Part shown: piece by piece, positions 47,795-58,259 of the stretch
Layout of the letters: each line of letters begins with the position of its first letter
Numbering within the stretch: position 1 is the stretch's first letter
From: Methanosphaera sp. WGK6
GTDB taxonomy: Archaea; Methanobacteriota; Methanobacteria; Methanobacteriales; Methanobacteriaceae
Reading direction: 5' to 3'
NCBI RefSeq assembly: GCF_001729965.1
Contig: NZ_JRWK01000007.1
Span: 1 to 64,000 of the forward strand
Length of the DNA: 64,000 nucleotides
Program-made: the position numbers and the translations under genes
Notes under the pieces: generated by a model
What the model saw: the letters and a program-made list of their open reading frames with translations, nothing else
The model's database searches: none
Told to the model about the DNA's origin: nothing

Positions 47795-49342
47795 TTAAAA
47801 ATCAAATAATGTTGTTTGTTTCGATTTCTTCTTGGTACTTTTCTTATTGGATTTTGAAGATTTTTTATCAGTTATCATTACTTGTTTTTCTTTTTTAATT
47901 ACAGGTTCCTTTATTGATTTTTCATTCTGTGATTGTTTAATATTTGACTGTTTTTTTACTGTTTTAGTTGTGTTTTTACTGATTTCATTTTTAGTTTCTT
48001 GCTTTACATCATGTGTTTCTTGATTTTTTATTGCTTCTTTTTCTTTTAATAATTTTTGTTTTTGAATTTCTTTTTCTTCTTGTTCTTGAAGTTTTTTAAG
48101 TTCTTTCATTCGTTTTTTCTCTATAGAAGCTGGTATTTTTCGAGATCTGAATAATTTTACATCATCATCTGTTAATTTAAAGTATTCTTTTAAGTCATAT
48201 GCCCGTTCATTATCTTCAAATAGTACTTCATAGTAAGGTAATTGTTTTTCTAATTCTTTAGGAGATGTATGTAGTTTTAAACTCATTTTTCTTGTTACTT
48301 CTTCACGTAAGTTTTTATTTTTTCTTCCTTTTGCTAGTTTTGCATAGACTGTTGAATTTGTGTATCTCACAAATTTTTTATATGTTTCTTTTTTAGCATT
48401 AGCTACACCTCTACCCATAAATAGAAATGCATATTTCCAGTAAGTGTAGTTTTGTGTTTTGAATGTTCTACCTAAGTTTACATCAGCTAATGCAATCATT
48501 TCATAAGCTTCTGCTATTTCATTTGTTCGTTCATATTCTCTTGGAATATTTTCTGCTAATAATTCTATGAGAAATTGTGGTTGTGTATCTACACGCATAG
48601 CTTCTAGAATATGTTCTGTATTTTTACTTTTTAAAACTGTTCTTACTGTATCAAAAATATTTTGTTCATTATCTTTTTTAGATATTACAGATATACTATC
48701 CATAGTAATATTTTTAGTATTATCCACTATTGCTTCAAGACTAGTTATTGCTGAACGTAAATCACCATTACTTTGTTTACTTAGTAATTTAATTGCATCA
48801 GGATCATATTTAATATCTTCCCAAGAACATATTCTTTTTAATTGTGCATTTATTGTATTTGTATGTATTTTTGTAAATTTAATTACTTGACATTTATTTT
48901 TAATAGTTGTTAATCTTTTACTGTATGGATCATTTGCCATCATTATAAGTGGTTGTTTTGCATTTTCTATTGTTTCATTAATTGCACGTGCTCCCCCACT
49001 ATCATCACGACCACTAATTCCATCTACTTCATCCATTATAAGTAATTTATAACCTGACTGGAATAGACTTTTTGTTTGAGAAGATTCACCAATACTACGT
49101 TTTAATACATCATATGAACGTTTATCACTAGCATTAAGTTCTATTGTTTCAGAAAAATATTCTTTTCCCACTAAATGTGCCATAGTTGTTTTTCCAATTC
49201 CAGGACTTCCCACCAATAATAATGGTTTCTGTGGAGTACCTTCTGACCATTTATTAGCCCATACTTCTATTTCTGCCTTTGGTTTGGCATTTCCAAGTAC
49301 GTCACCTAATGATTTAGGTGCATATTTTTCTACCCATTTCAA
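47795..49342 (-). CDS. rfcL: Replication factor C large subunit
   Basis: A 515-residue clamp-loader subunit. The AAA+ core has VGSPGIGKTTMAHLV (Walker A near residue 45), KLLIMDEVDGI (Walker B), and the sensor region. The Lys-rich C-terminal tail ends in QTTLFDF, a PCNA-interacting (PIP) motif. It loads PCNA with the small subunit encoded 15 bases upstream. The start is TTG at 49342 (TTG AAA TGG GTA), preceded by AGGATG; no in-frame ATG fits the family N-terminus MKWVEKY. Confidence 0.92.
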   Translation of the reverse strand: MKWVEKYAPKSLGDVLGNAKPKAEIEVWANKWSEGTPQKPLLLVGSPGIGKTTMAHLVGKEYFSETIELNASDKRSYDVLKRSIGESSQTKSLFQSGYKLLIMDEVDGISGRDDSGGARAINETIENAKQPLIMMANDPYSKRLTTIKNKCQVIKFTKIHTNTINAQLKRICSWEDIKYDPDAIKLLSKQSNGDLRSAITSLEAIVDNTKNITMDSISVISKKDNEQNIFDTVRTVLKSKNTEHILEAMRVDTQPQFLIELLAENIPREYERTNEIAEAYEMIALADVNLGRTFKTQNYTYWKYAFLFMGRGVANAKKETYKKFVRYTNSTVYAKLAKGRKNKNLREEVTRKMSLKLHTSPKELEKQLPYYEVLFEDNERAYDLKEYFKLTDDDVKLFRSRKIPASIEKKRMKELKKLQEQEEKEIQKQKLLKEKEAIKNQETHDVKQETKNEISKNTTKTVKKQSNIKQSQNEKSIKEPVIKKEKQVMITDKKSSKSNKKSTKKKSKQTTLFDF

Positions 49343-49357
49343 TTTTATGCATCCTAT

Positions 49358-50317
49358 TTAACTATTAACTATTAAAAATTTACTCAATAACGCTTCTAAT
49401 TGAAGTCGTGGATTAGATCCTTCCCTTATTCTATAATCACATTCACTCATATATTCCATTAATTTAACAAAACTTGTTTCTGAAATTATACCTTCTTTTG
49501 TCATTTGAGTTACTTCTTGATAGAATTGTGTTATTAAATCATCCCCACTAATTCCATCTACAACCATAATATCACGTAATAAATCACGTGCAGCCATAAA
49601 ATCACGATTTAATGCTTTGTTAATTATTTTACGTACATCTTTTGGTTTTGCCCTACTTATTACATCATACACTGTATCTTCAGTTACTTTATTATCTATC
49701 GTTGTTGATGCTTGTAATATATTAATAGATCGTCTCATATCACCTTGAGTAAAGTACACTATATTTTCTAGTGCTGCTTGTTCTGCTTCAATTTCTTCTT
49801 GTTCAGCAATATATTTTAAACGTTTGATTATCTGTGCTGCTTTAATTGGAGCAAATCTGAATATTGCACATCTAGATTGTATTGGATCTATTATTTTTGA
49901 TGAGTAGTTACATGATAAGATAAAGGAAGATGTTTTTGTATACATTTCCATTTCACGTCGTAGTGCTTGTTGAGCATCCTTTGTCATATTATCTACTTCA
50001 TCTAGGAAAATAATCCTAAATGGAGCACCTACTGCTTTGAGTTTACAAAAACTTTTTATTTCATTTCTTACTGTGTCAATTCCTCTAGCATCAGATGCAT
50101 TTAATTCTAGGAAATTTTGTTGCCAGTATTCACCAAGTAATGTTTTTGCTAATGCTAATGCACAGGTGGTTTTACCTACTCCTGCTGATCCTGTAAACAT
50201 TATGTTTGGTAATGAGTTTTCATCCACATATCTTTTTAATCTTCCAACAATTTGTTCTTGTCCTATTACATCATCTAATGTTCGTGGTCTGTATTTTTCT
50301 ACCCATGGCGTATTCAT
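49358..50317 (-). CDS. rfcS: Replication factor C small subunit
   Basis: A 319-residue AAA+ clamp-loader subunit. [16 protein letters not shown] opens the protein; Walker A is [16 protein letters not shown], Walker [11 protein letters not shown], and the arginine-finger motif is SRCAIFRF. Four copies pair with one large subunit in archaea. No intein interrupts the gene. It is the first gene of the rfcS-rfcL operon. Confidence 0.94.
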   Translation of the reverse strand: MNTPWVEKYRPRTLDDVIGQEQIVGRLKRYVDENSLPNIMFTGSAGVGKTTCALALAKTLLGEYWQQNFLELNASDARGIDTVRNEIKSFCKLKAVGAPFRIIFLDEVDNMTKDAQQALRREMEMYTKTSSFILSCNYSSKIIDPIQSRCAIFRFAPIKAAQIIKRLKYIAEQEEIEAEQAALENIVYFTQGDMRRSINILQASTTIDNKVTEDTVYDVISRAKPKDVRKIINKALNRDFMAARDLLRDIMVVDGISGDDLITQFYQEVTQMTKEGIISETSFVKLMEYMSECDYRIREGSNPRLQLEALLSKFLIVNS

Positions 50318-50477
50318 TATATTTATCCACCTAAATCATGATTATTTATATAGTTAATTTATTATTCTAATTTATATTACTATAATTATTATATTTGTTT
50401 TTGATTTTTAATATTTTTTTAAAAAATAGAATTATGCAAAAGATAACATATGCTCTTTTATTAGTTTTAGTTTAAAG

Positions 50478-50576
50478 TTAAATATAATATAAACTAAGAT
50501 AACTTAAACTAATTGTAATGATGGTTAATAAAAATACAAAGCCTAATATAATACCAATATAATTTTTTGGTCTCAT
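50478..50576 (-). CDS. 32-residue single-helix membrane peptide
   Basis: A tiny ORF with AGGTG five bases before its ATG. It encodes MRPKNYIGIILGFVFLLTI followed by TISLSYLSLYYI, one clear transmembrane helix with a basic N-terminus. It lies 54 bases downstream of the SHOCT-domain gene on the same strand and could be co-transcribed. No family is recognised. The ribosome binding site and consistent topology make it more likely than a random ORF. Confidence 0.45.
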   Translation of the reverse strand: MRPKNYIGIILGFVFLLTIITISLSYLSLYYI

Positions 50577-50630
50577 AATACACCTAAAAAAAAATTTTAA
50601 AAAAAAGTTAAAAGAAAGTTAATTTCTTAA

Positions 50631-51284
50631 TTATAATCCTAGTAATTGCTTTTTCTTTTGATTAAATTCATCTTCAGATATTATTCCATCTTCTTTTAAT
50701 TCATAATATCTTCTAATTTCATCGACAGGATCTTTTTGAGAAATGTTTTCTGGTATTGACTCTGAAGTTGTGAAATTATCCTCATTTTTATATGTATCCT
50801 GTTGTTGTGGTTGTTCATAATCCATGTTTTGAGTAGTTACTTGTTGTTTATTTGGTTGTTTGTTTGGATTTGTTATATTAGGATTAGGATGTGGCATACC
50901 TTTGTGATTATTTGGATTAGTTTGCTGTTTTCCTTGTTTACTTCTATGTTCTCTATCTTTTAAGTCAAGAATTGTATTGTAAAAACGTTCTAATTCAGCA
51001 TCATTGTTATTTACACCTGCTAGAACATATTGTCTTCCAGAAACACCAATCGTCATTTTTGGTTCATTAATGAAATTTCCTTTATCATAACTTAAAAGAT
51101 TTATACTTGAAAGTTTAACAGGTACTTGTCTTTGACCATCATATGTTGTTAAAACAATTTCATCAGATTCTAGTCTTGCAGAACATTTACCTAAACCATC
51201 TATTTTTACTACACCTACACCTTCACCTTTACTTATATAAGGAATTAATCTAGAATCAATTTCTATACTATCAAATAAACCCAT
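50631..51284 (-). CDS. SHOCT-domain protein with N-terminal PH-like domain
   Basis: A 217-residue cytoplasmic protein. Residues about 1-110 form a beta-rich domain (GLFDSIEIDSRLIPYIS, LSSINLLSYDKG, MTIGVSGRQYVLAG) that resembles bacterial PH-like modules. Residues about 110-180 are a Gln/Asn/Pro-rich linker. The C-terminus DEIRRYYELKEDGIISEDEF with KKKQLLGL is a SHOCT motif, a short oligomerisation module. The function is unknown. GTGATAAT precedes the ATG. Confidence 0.7.
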   Translation of the reverse strand: MGLFDSIEIDSRLIPYISKGEGVGVVKIDGLGKCSARLESDEIVLTTYDGQRQVPVKLSSINLLSYDKGNFINEPKMTIGVSGRQYVLAGVNNNDAELERFYNTILDLKDREHRSKQGKQQTNPNNHKGMPHPNPNITNPNKQPNKQQVTTQNMDYEQPQQQDTYKNEDNFTTSESIPENISQKDPVDEIRRYYELKEDGIISEDEFNQKKKQLLGL

Positions 51285-51386
51285 ATTATCACTCTACCTT
51301 TTTTTAATTAAATTATCCTTATATTAATATATATTTTAAATGATTAAATATATTTTTTTAAAAATATTTGAAAATACCCTATCCTA

Positions 51387-52328
51387 TTATTTATTCTTTT
51401 TTATTGTTACAGGCTTTTTATTTTCTATTACAACTGTCATTAAATCTTTAGCATATACTGTATTTTTAAATACTTGTCTTGCTTCATCAACCAATGGTTT
51501 TGAATCCGTGTACCTATTAGATAAATGAGTTAATATTAATTGTTCCACATTTGCATCTTTTGCAATTCTTGCAGCATCTTCTGCAACGGTATGTCCATTT
51601 TCAGTCGCTTTTTCTCGAATATCTCCAGTAAATGTTGCTTCATGTATTAATAAATCAACATCTTTTGCAAAGTCAATCATAGATTCTTGTGGTATTGTAT
51701 CCCCACTAAATACAAATTTTACACCTTTTCTTGGAGGTCCTAGTACTTCTTCAGGTTCAATCACTTTCCCATCTATTGAAACTGAATTTCCAGCTTGTAA
51801 TTTTCCAAAAAGTGGACCTGGTGGTACTCCTAATTCAATTGCCTTACTTCTTAGGAATTTTGGTTGTCTAAGTTCTTCTATTTTATATGCATAATCAAAA
51901 ACTGTGTGTTTCATTTTCCTAGCTTTAACTAGAAAATCATTTTGTTGATAAATTATAATATCATCATCAAGTATTTCATGTGTAATTAAATCATAGCCCA
52001 TTGTACAGTATCCTAAGTGTTTAATATGATCTATTAATTCACCTATTCCTTTTGGCCCATAAATATTCAAGGGTCTTGTTCTTCCACGAAATGCTAATGA
52101 TTGTATTAATCCAGGTAATCCTAGAATATGATCACCATGTAAATGAGTAATATAAATATCATCTATTTTCATAGGACTAATTTCAGCTTTCATTAATTGT
52201 TTTTGAGTAGCTTCTCCACAATCTAAAAGAATCATTCTATTTGATACTTTCACCAGAATTGCAGTATGATTTCTATACCTTGTTGGTATTGCAGATGCTG
52301 TGCCTAAAAAGGTTAATTCTATAATAAT
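51387..52328 (-). CDS. rnz: Ribonuclease Z, with non-canonical (ATT/ATA) start
   Basis: A metallo-beta-lactamase-fold endonuclease that trims tRNA 3' trailers. HLHGDHILGLPGL supplies the zinc ligands; GPKGIGELIDHI, VFSGDTIPQESM and ILTHLSNRYTD follow. The first standard start codon is GTG at 52253, but this loses the invariant first strand. The frame continues upstream as ELTFLGTASAIPTRYRNHTA, the RNase Z N-terminus, with no ATG, GTG or TTG. After GGAG (52335-52338) come ATT at 52328 (6 bases away), ATT at 52325 and ATA at 52322. I place the start at 52328, giving 313 residues, the usual length; the exact codon is uncertain. Confidence 0.82.
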   Translation of the reverse strand: MIIELTFLGTASAIPTRYRNHTAILVKVSNRMILLDCGEATQKQLMKAEISPMKIDDIYITHLHGDHILGLPGLIQSLAFRGRTRPLNIYGPKGIGELIDHIKHLGYCTMGYDLITHEILDDDIIIYQQNDFLVKARKMKHTVFDYAYKIEELRQPKFLRSKAIELGVPPGPLFGKLQAGNSVSIDGKVIEPEEVLGPPRKGVKFVFSGDTIPQESMIDFAKDVDLLIHEATFTGDIREKATENGHTVAEDAARIAKDANVEQLILTHLSNRYTDSKPLVDEARQVFKNTVYAKDLMTVVIENKKPVTIKKNK

Positions 52329-52501
52329 AAATAACTCCTTTACTGTTAATAATTAAAAAAATAATATTCCTATTTTTTAAATAATATATATTTATGTAGT
52401 TTATTAGTATTTATTTTAAAGAAAATAAAAATTTTAGATAATTCTTTTTAGTACTAAAAATAATATACATATATATTAAAAAGAAAGGTATGTGAAAAAT
52501 A

Positions 52502-53344
52502 ATGACCATTTTTAGTGATAATAGAATTATAGAAAATATATATGATGATATTGGATTTGAAGATATTACTACAAACAGTTTAATTGAGGATAATAAATGG
52601 GCTCAAGCAGAAATTATATGTAAAGATAATGGAATTTTAGCAGGAATGGATGTTGCTCATTATATTCTTAAAGAATTTAACTTAAACATGGTAAGTAGTT
52701 ATCTTGATGGTGATGAAATTCATAAAGGAGATATTATTCTAGAATTTGAAGGTAAAGCTAAAGATATATTAATGACTGAAAGAACCATACTTAATTATTT
52801 AATGCATTTAAGTGGAATTGCAACATTAGTTCATAATACATGTGAAAAAGTTCATGAAATAAATCCAGATGTTCGTATTGCATGTACTCGAAAAACTACA
52901 CCAGGATTACAGAAACTTGAAAAAAAGGCTGTTGAACTTGGTGGTGGTGATGCACATAGATTTAAATTAGATGATTGTGTTCTAATTAAAGATAATCATA
53001 TCCAAGTAGTAGGTAGTGTTATTGAAGCTATAGATCGAGCTAAAGCTAATGTTAGTTTTACAAAAAAAATTGAAATTGAGGTTGAAAACCTTGATGATGC
53101 AGTGAAAGCAAGTATGTTTGGTGCAGATATAATTATGCTAGATAATATGAATCCAGAAGAAATTAAAAAAGTTTTGGATACTTTGAAAAAACGTAGATTA
53201 CGTGAAAATGTTATTATTGAAGTTAGTGGTGGTATTAATCCAGATAATATTAATGAGTATGCTGCATTAGATGTGAATGTAATATCTAGTGGGTTTATTA
53301 CAAATAGTGCTAAATCATTAGATATGGGTTTAGATTTATTATAA
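52502..53344 (+). CDS. nadC: Nicotinate-nucleotide pyrophosphorylase (carboxylating)
   Basis: A 280-residue enzyme converting quinolinate and PRPP to nicotinate mononucleotide. Motifs are DITTNSLI, MTERTILNYLMHLSGIAT, CTRKTTPGLQKLEKKAVELG and RFKLDDCVLIKDNHI, and EVSGGINPDNI near the end. It has a TATA-like ATATACATATATA upstream. nadA and nadB are absent from this window. Full family length. Confidence 0.93.
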   Translation: MTIFSDNRIIENIYDDIGFEDITTNSLIEDNKWAQAEIICKDNGILAGMDVAHYILKEFNLNMVSSYLDGDEIHKGDIILEFEGKAKDILMTERTILNYLMHLSGIATLVHNTCEKVHEINPDVRIACTRKTTPGLQKLEKKAVELGGGDAHRFKLDDCVLIKDNHIQVVGSVIEAIDRAKANVSFTKKIEIEVENLDDAVKASMFGADIIMLDNMNPEEIKKVLDTLKKRRLRENVIIEVSGGINPDNINEYAALDVNVISSGFITNSAKSLDMGLDLL

Positions 53345-53563
53345 CAGGATACAATGTAAATTAATAAAAAAATTATCTTTAATTAAATTAATATAATGAC
53401 CTAAAATAATCAAAGTTAATTCTGGATAATATCAATATTTTAATCATGAAATAAAAAATAACAATATATTTATTAATTAAAAAGAACACATATAATAACA
53501 TAAAATTATATGAAAACATGTGAAATTATGATTCATATAATGAATTTTTGCGAGGTAATATAA

Positions 53564-54016
53564 ATGGCAGAGTTTGAAGAAAATTATGAAATAAACGAAG
53601 AAGTTGAAACAGAAGACATTGAAATAACAGAAAATGAAGAAAATTTCGATGAAGCAGGCGAAAAATTACCATTTGCAAAAGCAGAAGTAGTACGTCTCAT
53701 GAAAGCACATCTTGATGACGATAAAATGATTAGGGAACGAGTAAAAGTAGAAATGAACAAATTTTTAGGTGAAGTATTAGTAAATGTATGTAAACAACTC
53801 AATGAATACCCATACTCAACAGTAGAATATGAAATGCTAAAAGAATCCACATACCCATACACTAACATAGAAAGAATTAATGAAGAAAAAATGAGAATAT
53901 TAAAACATTTAGATGCTATTAAAGCAGACTGTGATGCATTAAGTATGGATGTTAAAGCTACACTTAAAATTAATGATAAACCAGATACCACTGAAGATGA
54001 AGATACATTATTCTAG
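53564..54016 (+). CDS. Possible histone-fold protein with acidic tails
   Basis: A 150-residue acidic protein. Residues about 1-32 are a Glu-rich tail. From residue 33, [15 protein letters not shown] followed by [20 protein letters not shown] and then [12 protein letters not shown] resembles the archaeal histone helix 1, helix 2 and beta-turn pattern (compare LP-x-A-x-x-x-R-I-I-K in classical histones). Residues about 100-135 add another helical segment, and the C-terminus is acidic again. GAGGT precedes the ATG, after a 6-bp inverted repeat ATTCAT-ATA-ATGAAT. The call is tentative; it could be an unrelated conserved methanogen family. Confidence 0.4.
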   Translation: MAEFEENYEINEEVETEDIEITENEENFDEAGEKLPFAKAEVVRLMKAHLDDDKMIRERVKVEMNKFLGEVLVNVCKQLNEYPYSTVEYEMLKESTYPYTNIERINEEKMRILKHLDAIKADCDALSMDVKATLKINDKPDTTEDEDTLF

Positions 54017-54115
54017 AGATTACTTCTCTAAATTCTTTTTTTAACCTCCTGAAACATGACGCAAAAACTAATTCTAAAACTAAAGATTTAAAAAAAATAA
54101 GATTTAAAAAAGAAA

Positions 54116-54622
54116 TTAGATATATTCAACTAATTCTTCCAAGCTTTTTCTACCCGTCTCACGTGGTTCTGCATTAGGATAACCAACAGGTGTTAATAAA
54201 ACAGGATGTTCTTCTTCAGATAATTTTAATAAATCAATTAACGGTCTTTCATGGAATGCTGCAATATAACATGTTCCTAATCCAAGTTCAGTAGCTTCAA
54301 GTATCATGTGATCCATTACAATTGTTGCATCAATTTCATTAATATTTACACTATCCCATGGACGTATCCATGCATCATTAGCTTTACTTACTACTGCTAA
54401 TACTATTGGTGCTTCAATTAGCCATTCAGCACTGTAAACTTCTTTTAATTTATCTGCATTTTTTTTAGTGTCAATAACATATACTTTGAATGCCTGTGCA
54501 TTTACACCAGTTGGTGCTAATTGTGCTGCTTTAAGAATTTTCTGTAATTTTTCTTCTTCTACTTCTTTATCTTCATATCCACGTACACTATATCTTTTTT
54601 CTATTGTTTCTAATACTGACAT
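54116..54622 (-). CDS. Nitroreductase-family flavoprotein
   Basis: A 168-residue FMN enzyme. MSVLETIEKRYSVRGYEDK gives the FMN phosphate-binding RYSVR; APTGVNAQAFKVYVI and the C-terminal GLGTCYIAAF and VGYPNAEPR segments complete the fold. Substrate unknown; in anaerobes these reduce nitro compounds, quinones or flavins. GGTGATTTA precedes the ATG. It starts 13 bases after the ZPR1-like gene and probably shares its transcript. Confidence 0.82.
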   Translation of the reverse strand: MSVLETIEKRYSVRGYEDKEVEEEKLQKILKAAQLAPTGVNAQAFKVYVIDTKKNADKLKEVYSAEWLIEAPIVLAVVSKANDAWIRPWDSVNINEIDATIVMDHMILEATELGLGTCYIAAFHERPLIDLLKLSEEEHPVLLTPVGYPNAEPRETGRKSLEELVEYI

Positions 54623-54635
54623 TAAATCACCTGAT

Positions 54636-55232
54636 TTATTGATCTATTGTTGTAAATCCTGTTGTTAATTTATCTGCTTCTTCTTGTGATAATAATTCTT
54701 TTTCAGCATCTTCATCATCAATAACACTATTTCCAAATGGATCTTCTATTATGAGTTCTGTAGTTAATTCACCTATTTTAATATCAGTTATTAATTGTAA
54801 GATGTTTAAAGCATTTTCTTCAATATCATCAGATATACCTTCGCCTTCAAGTTTTATTGCTCTTACAACAGCAGCTTCAAAACGATTTAGTATGCCCTCT
54901 ACATTTGACACATATCCTTGTGATTTTGGTCCTGGTTCTACTTTTAAACCTAATTCAGGTATAGTTACTGTAGCTGTTTGTGATTTTGCTACTCTTGTAT
55001 TTAGTTTTGTATCATTTATTTGAAGTGTGTATTTAGATGGATCATTAGTTTGTAATGATATGCTGTCAGAAGATTGATAACCACATACTGTACATGATAC
55101 TGATGTTTCTAATATATCTCCAAAGTAGGGTATATTATCTGTTTTATTTATTACTTCTAATGTTTTATCACCACCACACACAGGACAATCAGATTTCATT
55201 ACATCATTTGATTTCAAATTATTTTCATTCAT
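54636..55232 (-). CDS. ZPR1-type zinc-finger protein
   Basis: A 198-residue single-repeat ZPR1 domain protein. A CPVCGGD...CTVCGY zinc ribbon (residues about 16-52) is followed by the ZPR1 beta domain (TATVTIPELGLKVEPG, GYVSNVEGILNRFE). Eukaryotic ZPR1, which acts with the translation factor eEF1A, has two such modules; archaeal proteins have one. The archaeal function is not established. First gene of the pair with the nitroreductase. Confidence 0.85.
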   Translation of the reverse strand: MNENNLKSNDVMKSDCPVCGGDKTLEVINKTDNIPYFGDILETSVSCTVCGYQSSDSISLQTNDPSKYTLQINDTKLNTRVAKSQTATVTIPELGLKVEPGPKSQGYVSNVEGILNRFEAAVVRAIKLEGEGISDDIEENALNILQLITDIKIGELTTELIIEDPFGNSVIDDEDAEKELLSQEEADKLTTGFTTIDQ

Positions 55233-55310
55233 ATCTATTCAATTCCTTTAATTTTATTTATTTTTATCTTTTAAACTAATAATTCTTATTTTAGAAGTTT
55301 TTACTATTAT

Positions 55311-56267
55311 TTAAGTTTTTTTATAAGAATCATATAATAAATTATGTTCTTTTAATTCCCTGATAATACTTTCTAAACTTTTTTTATCTGGAGCATATAT
55401 TTTATGACTATGAATATTATTAGATAAATCATACAATTTTTTTAATGACTCTTTTTGTTTTGGTGATTTTTCAAGATTATCCAAGAAGTTATCTGATTTT
55501 TCTTCATTATCATAATCAGTTACTTGTCTTGTTAATGGTTCTTTAAAGTCATCTATATAATAGGAAATATCACTTATTCTTCCACCATATTTAGTAATTA
55601 TTTTTCGTTCCAAATCTATTTCATCAATAGAATGTTTTAAAAAGAGTTCTTTTGATACTTCATTTATGTGTCTTAATATATTTTTAGTGGTTTCCTCTTT
55701 ATTTTTATTATTGATTACGGGAATATTTAGCATATTTGCTTTTTGAATTAAATCTTCATTAATAATTCTATTCTCTTTAAAGTAATCTAATTGAGTTCCT
55801 CCTCTTTTTATTGCCATTGCTCTTTGGATGAAACGTTCTTTATGTGATTCTTCATCTGCAGTTAATATAAAAAAGTAAACATTAGCCAATTCTTCGAATT
55901 GTTTCGTATTTATTAATCCTGGAACTAGATGTACACCTTCTATGATAATGGAATCTTTATCTTTCACTGATCTTGTGATAACTTTTTCTATTGCTGGAAT
56001 TACAAATGTTGCATGTTCTTCAAATCCTGCTTCTATTAGTTTTGTCTCTGAGTTAAAATTATAGGTATCTCTTAGAGTTGTATATGCATTAAAAGAAGAT
56101 TTATGTAATGCTGGTGCATAATCAGGACCTATTATTCCCCGTACTATTTCTCTTATAAAATCTGTTTCTATTAAGTATTTTATACCTAGTGCTTTTGATA
56201 TTTCATATGCAATTGTGGATTTTCCTATTCCTGAAGCAGAACCTATTAAAATAACATAAGGTTTCAT
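55311..56267 (-). CDS. 2-phosphoglycerate kinase-like P-loop kinase
   Basis: A 318-residue COG2074-type kinase. P-loop [10 protein letters not shown] at residues 9-18 is followed by [21 protein letters not shown] and [11 protein letters not shown], then a C-terminal extension. In thermophilic relatives 2-phosphoglycerate kinase makes 2,3-bisphosphoglycerate for cyclic diphosphoglycerate, a solute and phosphate store. The N-terminal ATP-cone-like segment found in some homologues is absent, and a strong GGTGATATT right before the ATG supports this start. Confidence 0.75.
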   Translation of the reverse strand: MKPYVILIGSASGIGKSTIAYEISKALGIKYLIETDFIREIVRGIIGPDYAPALHKSSFNAYTTLRDTYNFNSETKLIEAGFEEHATFVIPAIEKVITRSVKDKDSIIIEGVHLVPGLINTKQFEELANVYFFILTADEESHKERFIQRAMAIKRGGTQLDYFKENRIINEDLIQKANMLNIPVINNKNKEETTKNILRHINEVSKELFLKHSIDEIDLERKIITKYGGRISDISYYIDDFKEPLTRQVTDYDNEEKSDNFLDNLEKSPKQKESLKKLYDLSNNIHSHKIYAPDKKSLESIIRELKEHNLLYDSYKKT

Positions 56268-56464
56268 AATATCACCTTTTAAATAGTTTCTTATTATATA
56301 ATTATCTATAAGTTATATATTATAGTATTTGTTAGAAAAATGAATTATTTGTCATTTGATAATATACATCATACGAATACAATATGATAAAAAAGTTAAT
56401 AAAAAACAAAATATAAACCATGAAAAAAACTGTTTTTGAAAAAAAATAAAAAATAGATAAAATA

Positions 56465-57040
56465 TTATACTATTTCAACATCCACTTCCCTAATTTTTTC
56501 TTTTGGAATAGTGATTGTTAATTCATTATCTTCAAAAGATGCTTTTACATCATCCACTTCTATTTCTATAGGAATTGGTATTACTCTTTTAGTTTTTCCA
56601 GAACATCTTTCTTTTCTTAAAACTTTAACATCTTCATCTTCAGATTCTTCAGGGAATTCTACTTCTACATATACTGCTTCAGTAGACATTTTAACAGATA
56701 TATCTTCTTTAGAAACTCTTGGCAAATCCATTTTTATTACTAATTTATCTTCATATTCTAATAAATCAAATGCTGGTTTATTTGATCTGTATTCATCAAT
56801 AGTTTTATTCCAGTCACCTTGCATTGATTTAAAAGCAGAATAGAAATCATCCACTAGTTTTTTTGCATTTTCTCTTGCTTCTCCTGCAGCTTCTTTTCCA
56901 TATGATTTGTAGTTAAATTGATTTTTTTCTGTGGTTTTTTCATTAGTTTCTTCAACATTTTCAGTGTTTTTATCAATTTCATCTACTTCTTCAATTTCTT
57001 CTTCTTTGATTTCTTCTGAATTAATATTTACATCGACCAT
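56465..57040 (-). CDS. Small heat shock protein (Hsp20/alpha-crystallin)
   Basis: About 191 residues. A Glu-rich N-terminal region (to residue 45) is followed by an alpha-crystallin domain (residues about 95-190: YEDKLVIKMDLPRVSKEDI, KTKRVIPIPIEIEVDDVKA, DNELTITIPKE). The final ITIPKEKI provides an I-x-I-like tail contact. It holds unfolded proteins under stress. The start is the ATG at 57040 (MVDVNINSEE); a TTG at 57049 lies inside the GGTTGAT ribosome binding site. Confidence 0.88.
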   Translation of the reverse strand: MVDVNINSEEIKEEEIEEVDEIDKNTENVEETNEKTTEKNQFNYKSYGKEAAGEARENAKKLVDDFYSAFKSMQGDWNKTIDEYRSNKPAFDLLEYEDKLVIKMDLPRVSKEDISVKMSTEAVYVEVEFPEESEDEDVKVLRKERCSGKTKRVIPIPIEIEVDDVKASFEDNELTITIPKEKIREVDVEIV

Positions 57041-57195
57041 TAGAATCAACCCTATTAATTTATAATATTACATATTTAAGTACATACATTAATAATATTA
57101 TCCATAATATTTAAAGATTTCCTAAATAAGATAAACATTAAAAGTCAACAAGGAAATTAAAAAAAAAGATTATAAAAAAAATAGAAGAATGTTAT

Positions 57196-58236
57196 TTATT
57201 TTCTAGGATGTCTTAATGCATATTTCTGATTATATTCATCTTGACTAGCAAATGATTTACCCATATTTTCAATTAAGTTCTTAATTTCATCGATTTTACT
57301 TAAATCATTAATACTTGTTCTGAATATAGGATCATCTATTTTTTCAGAATATTCTTCAATTACACTATCATCAGCTAATAAATCAGTTTTATTAAATAAA
57401 CAAATCATTGGTGTTTCAAATACTTTTTTAATTTCGGCATATAATAAATATTGATTTTCCATTAAGAAACCTGAAGTTTCTGAGGGATCAAATATGTATA
57501 TAATTATATTTCCCAAGTGTTCTAGAGCAGCTATAGCATTTAACTCAATTTCATTCATGTCATTAATAGATCTATCAAGTAAACCTGGTGTATCAATTAT
57601 TTGATATTGTTTGAAGTTTAATTCATAATTTCCTATTTGTAATCCTTGTGTTGTAAATGGATAGTTAGCTACTTTAGGACTTGCATCAGTAATATTATTA
57701 AGTAATGTGGATTTACCTACATTAGGAAATCCTGCAATTACTACTCTTACTGCATCAAAATTAATATTTGGCATATGTTTTAATTCACGTTTTGCAAAGT
57801 CTAAGAAATCTAACTCATCACCAATACGTTTTACAACAGATACTATTCTACCATATGCTTCTTTACGTATTGGAATTGCACTTAATGAATCTGATTTTCT
57901 TATCCTACTTGTGTATTGTGATTCAATTTGTTTTAAAACACCTAATGCCCAGAATACTGCACCTAATGAATGTTTATATTGATCTACACCTACAACAATA
58001 TCAATATAATCTTGATAAAATTCAGGTAATTCTTCAATAATTGGTGTTCCTGTTATTATTCTATTAAATGTACTGTTTATTGTTTCACATGCAGTTTCTA
58101 CTCTTACTTCTTCAATTCGTCTTCCTTTAACACGTGGATGTAATTTTGAACTTCTTACTTTAGAAGCAGCTTTACTTGCCCTGTTAAATGCCTTGTCAAT
58201 TACTTCATCCGGTGTTGGTACTTGTGGTAACTTCAT
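57196..58236 (-). CDS. Nog1-type GTPase
   Basis: A 346-residue Obg/Nog1 family GTPase. The N-terminal helical region ([20 protein letters not shown]) is a Nog1 hallmark. The G domain has [15 protein letters not shown] (G1), FTTQGLQIG (G2), IDTPGLLDR (G3) and LFNKTDLL (G4). Nog1 acts in large ribosomal subunit assembly. It lies 23 bases downstream of the AMMECR1 gene on the same strand, third gene in the tldD cluster. Confidence 0.88.
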   Translation of the reverse strand: MKLPQVPTPDEVIDKAFNRASKAASKVRSSKLHPRVKGRRIEEVRVETACETINSTFNRIITGTPIIEELPEFYQDYIDIVVGVDQYKHSLGAVFWALGVLKQIESQYTSRIRKSDSLSAIPIRKEAYGRIVSVVKRIGDELDFLDFAKRELKHMPNINFDAVRVVIAGFPNVGKSTLLNNITDASPKVANYPFTTQGLQIGNYELNFKQYQIIDTPGLLDRSINDMNEIELNAIAALEHLGNIIIYIFDPSETSGFLMENQYLLYAEIKKVFETPMICLFNKTDLLADDSVIEEYSEKIDDPIFRTSINDLSKIDEIKNLIENMGKSFASQDEYNQKYALRHPRK

Positions 58237-58259
58237 TTTTTATATCTCCCAATATTTTT

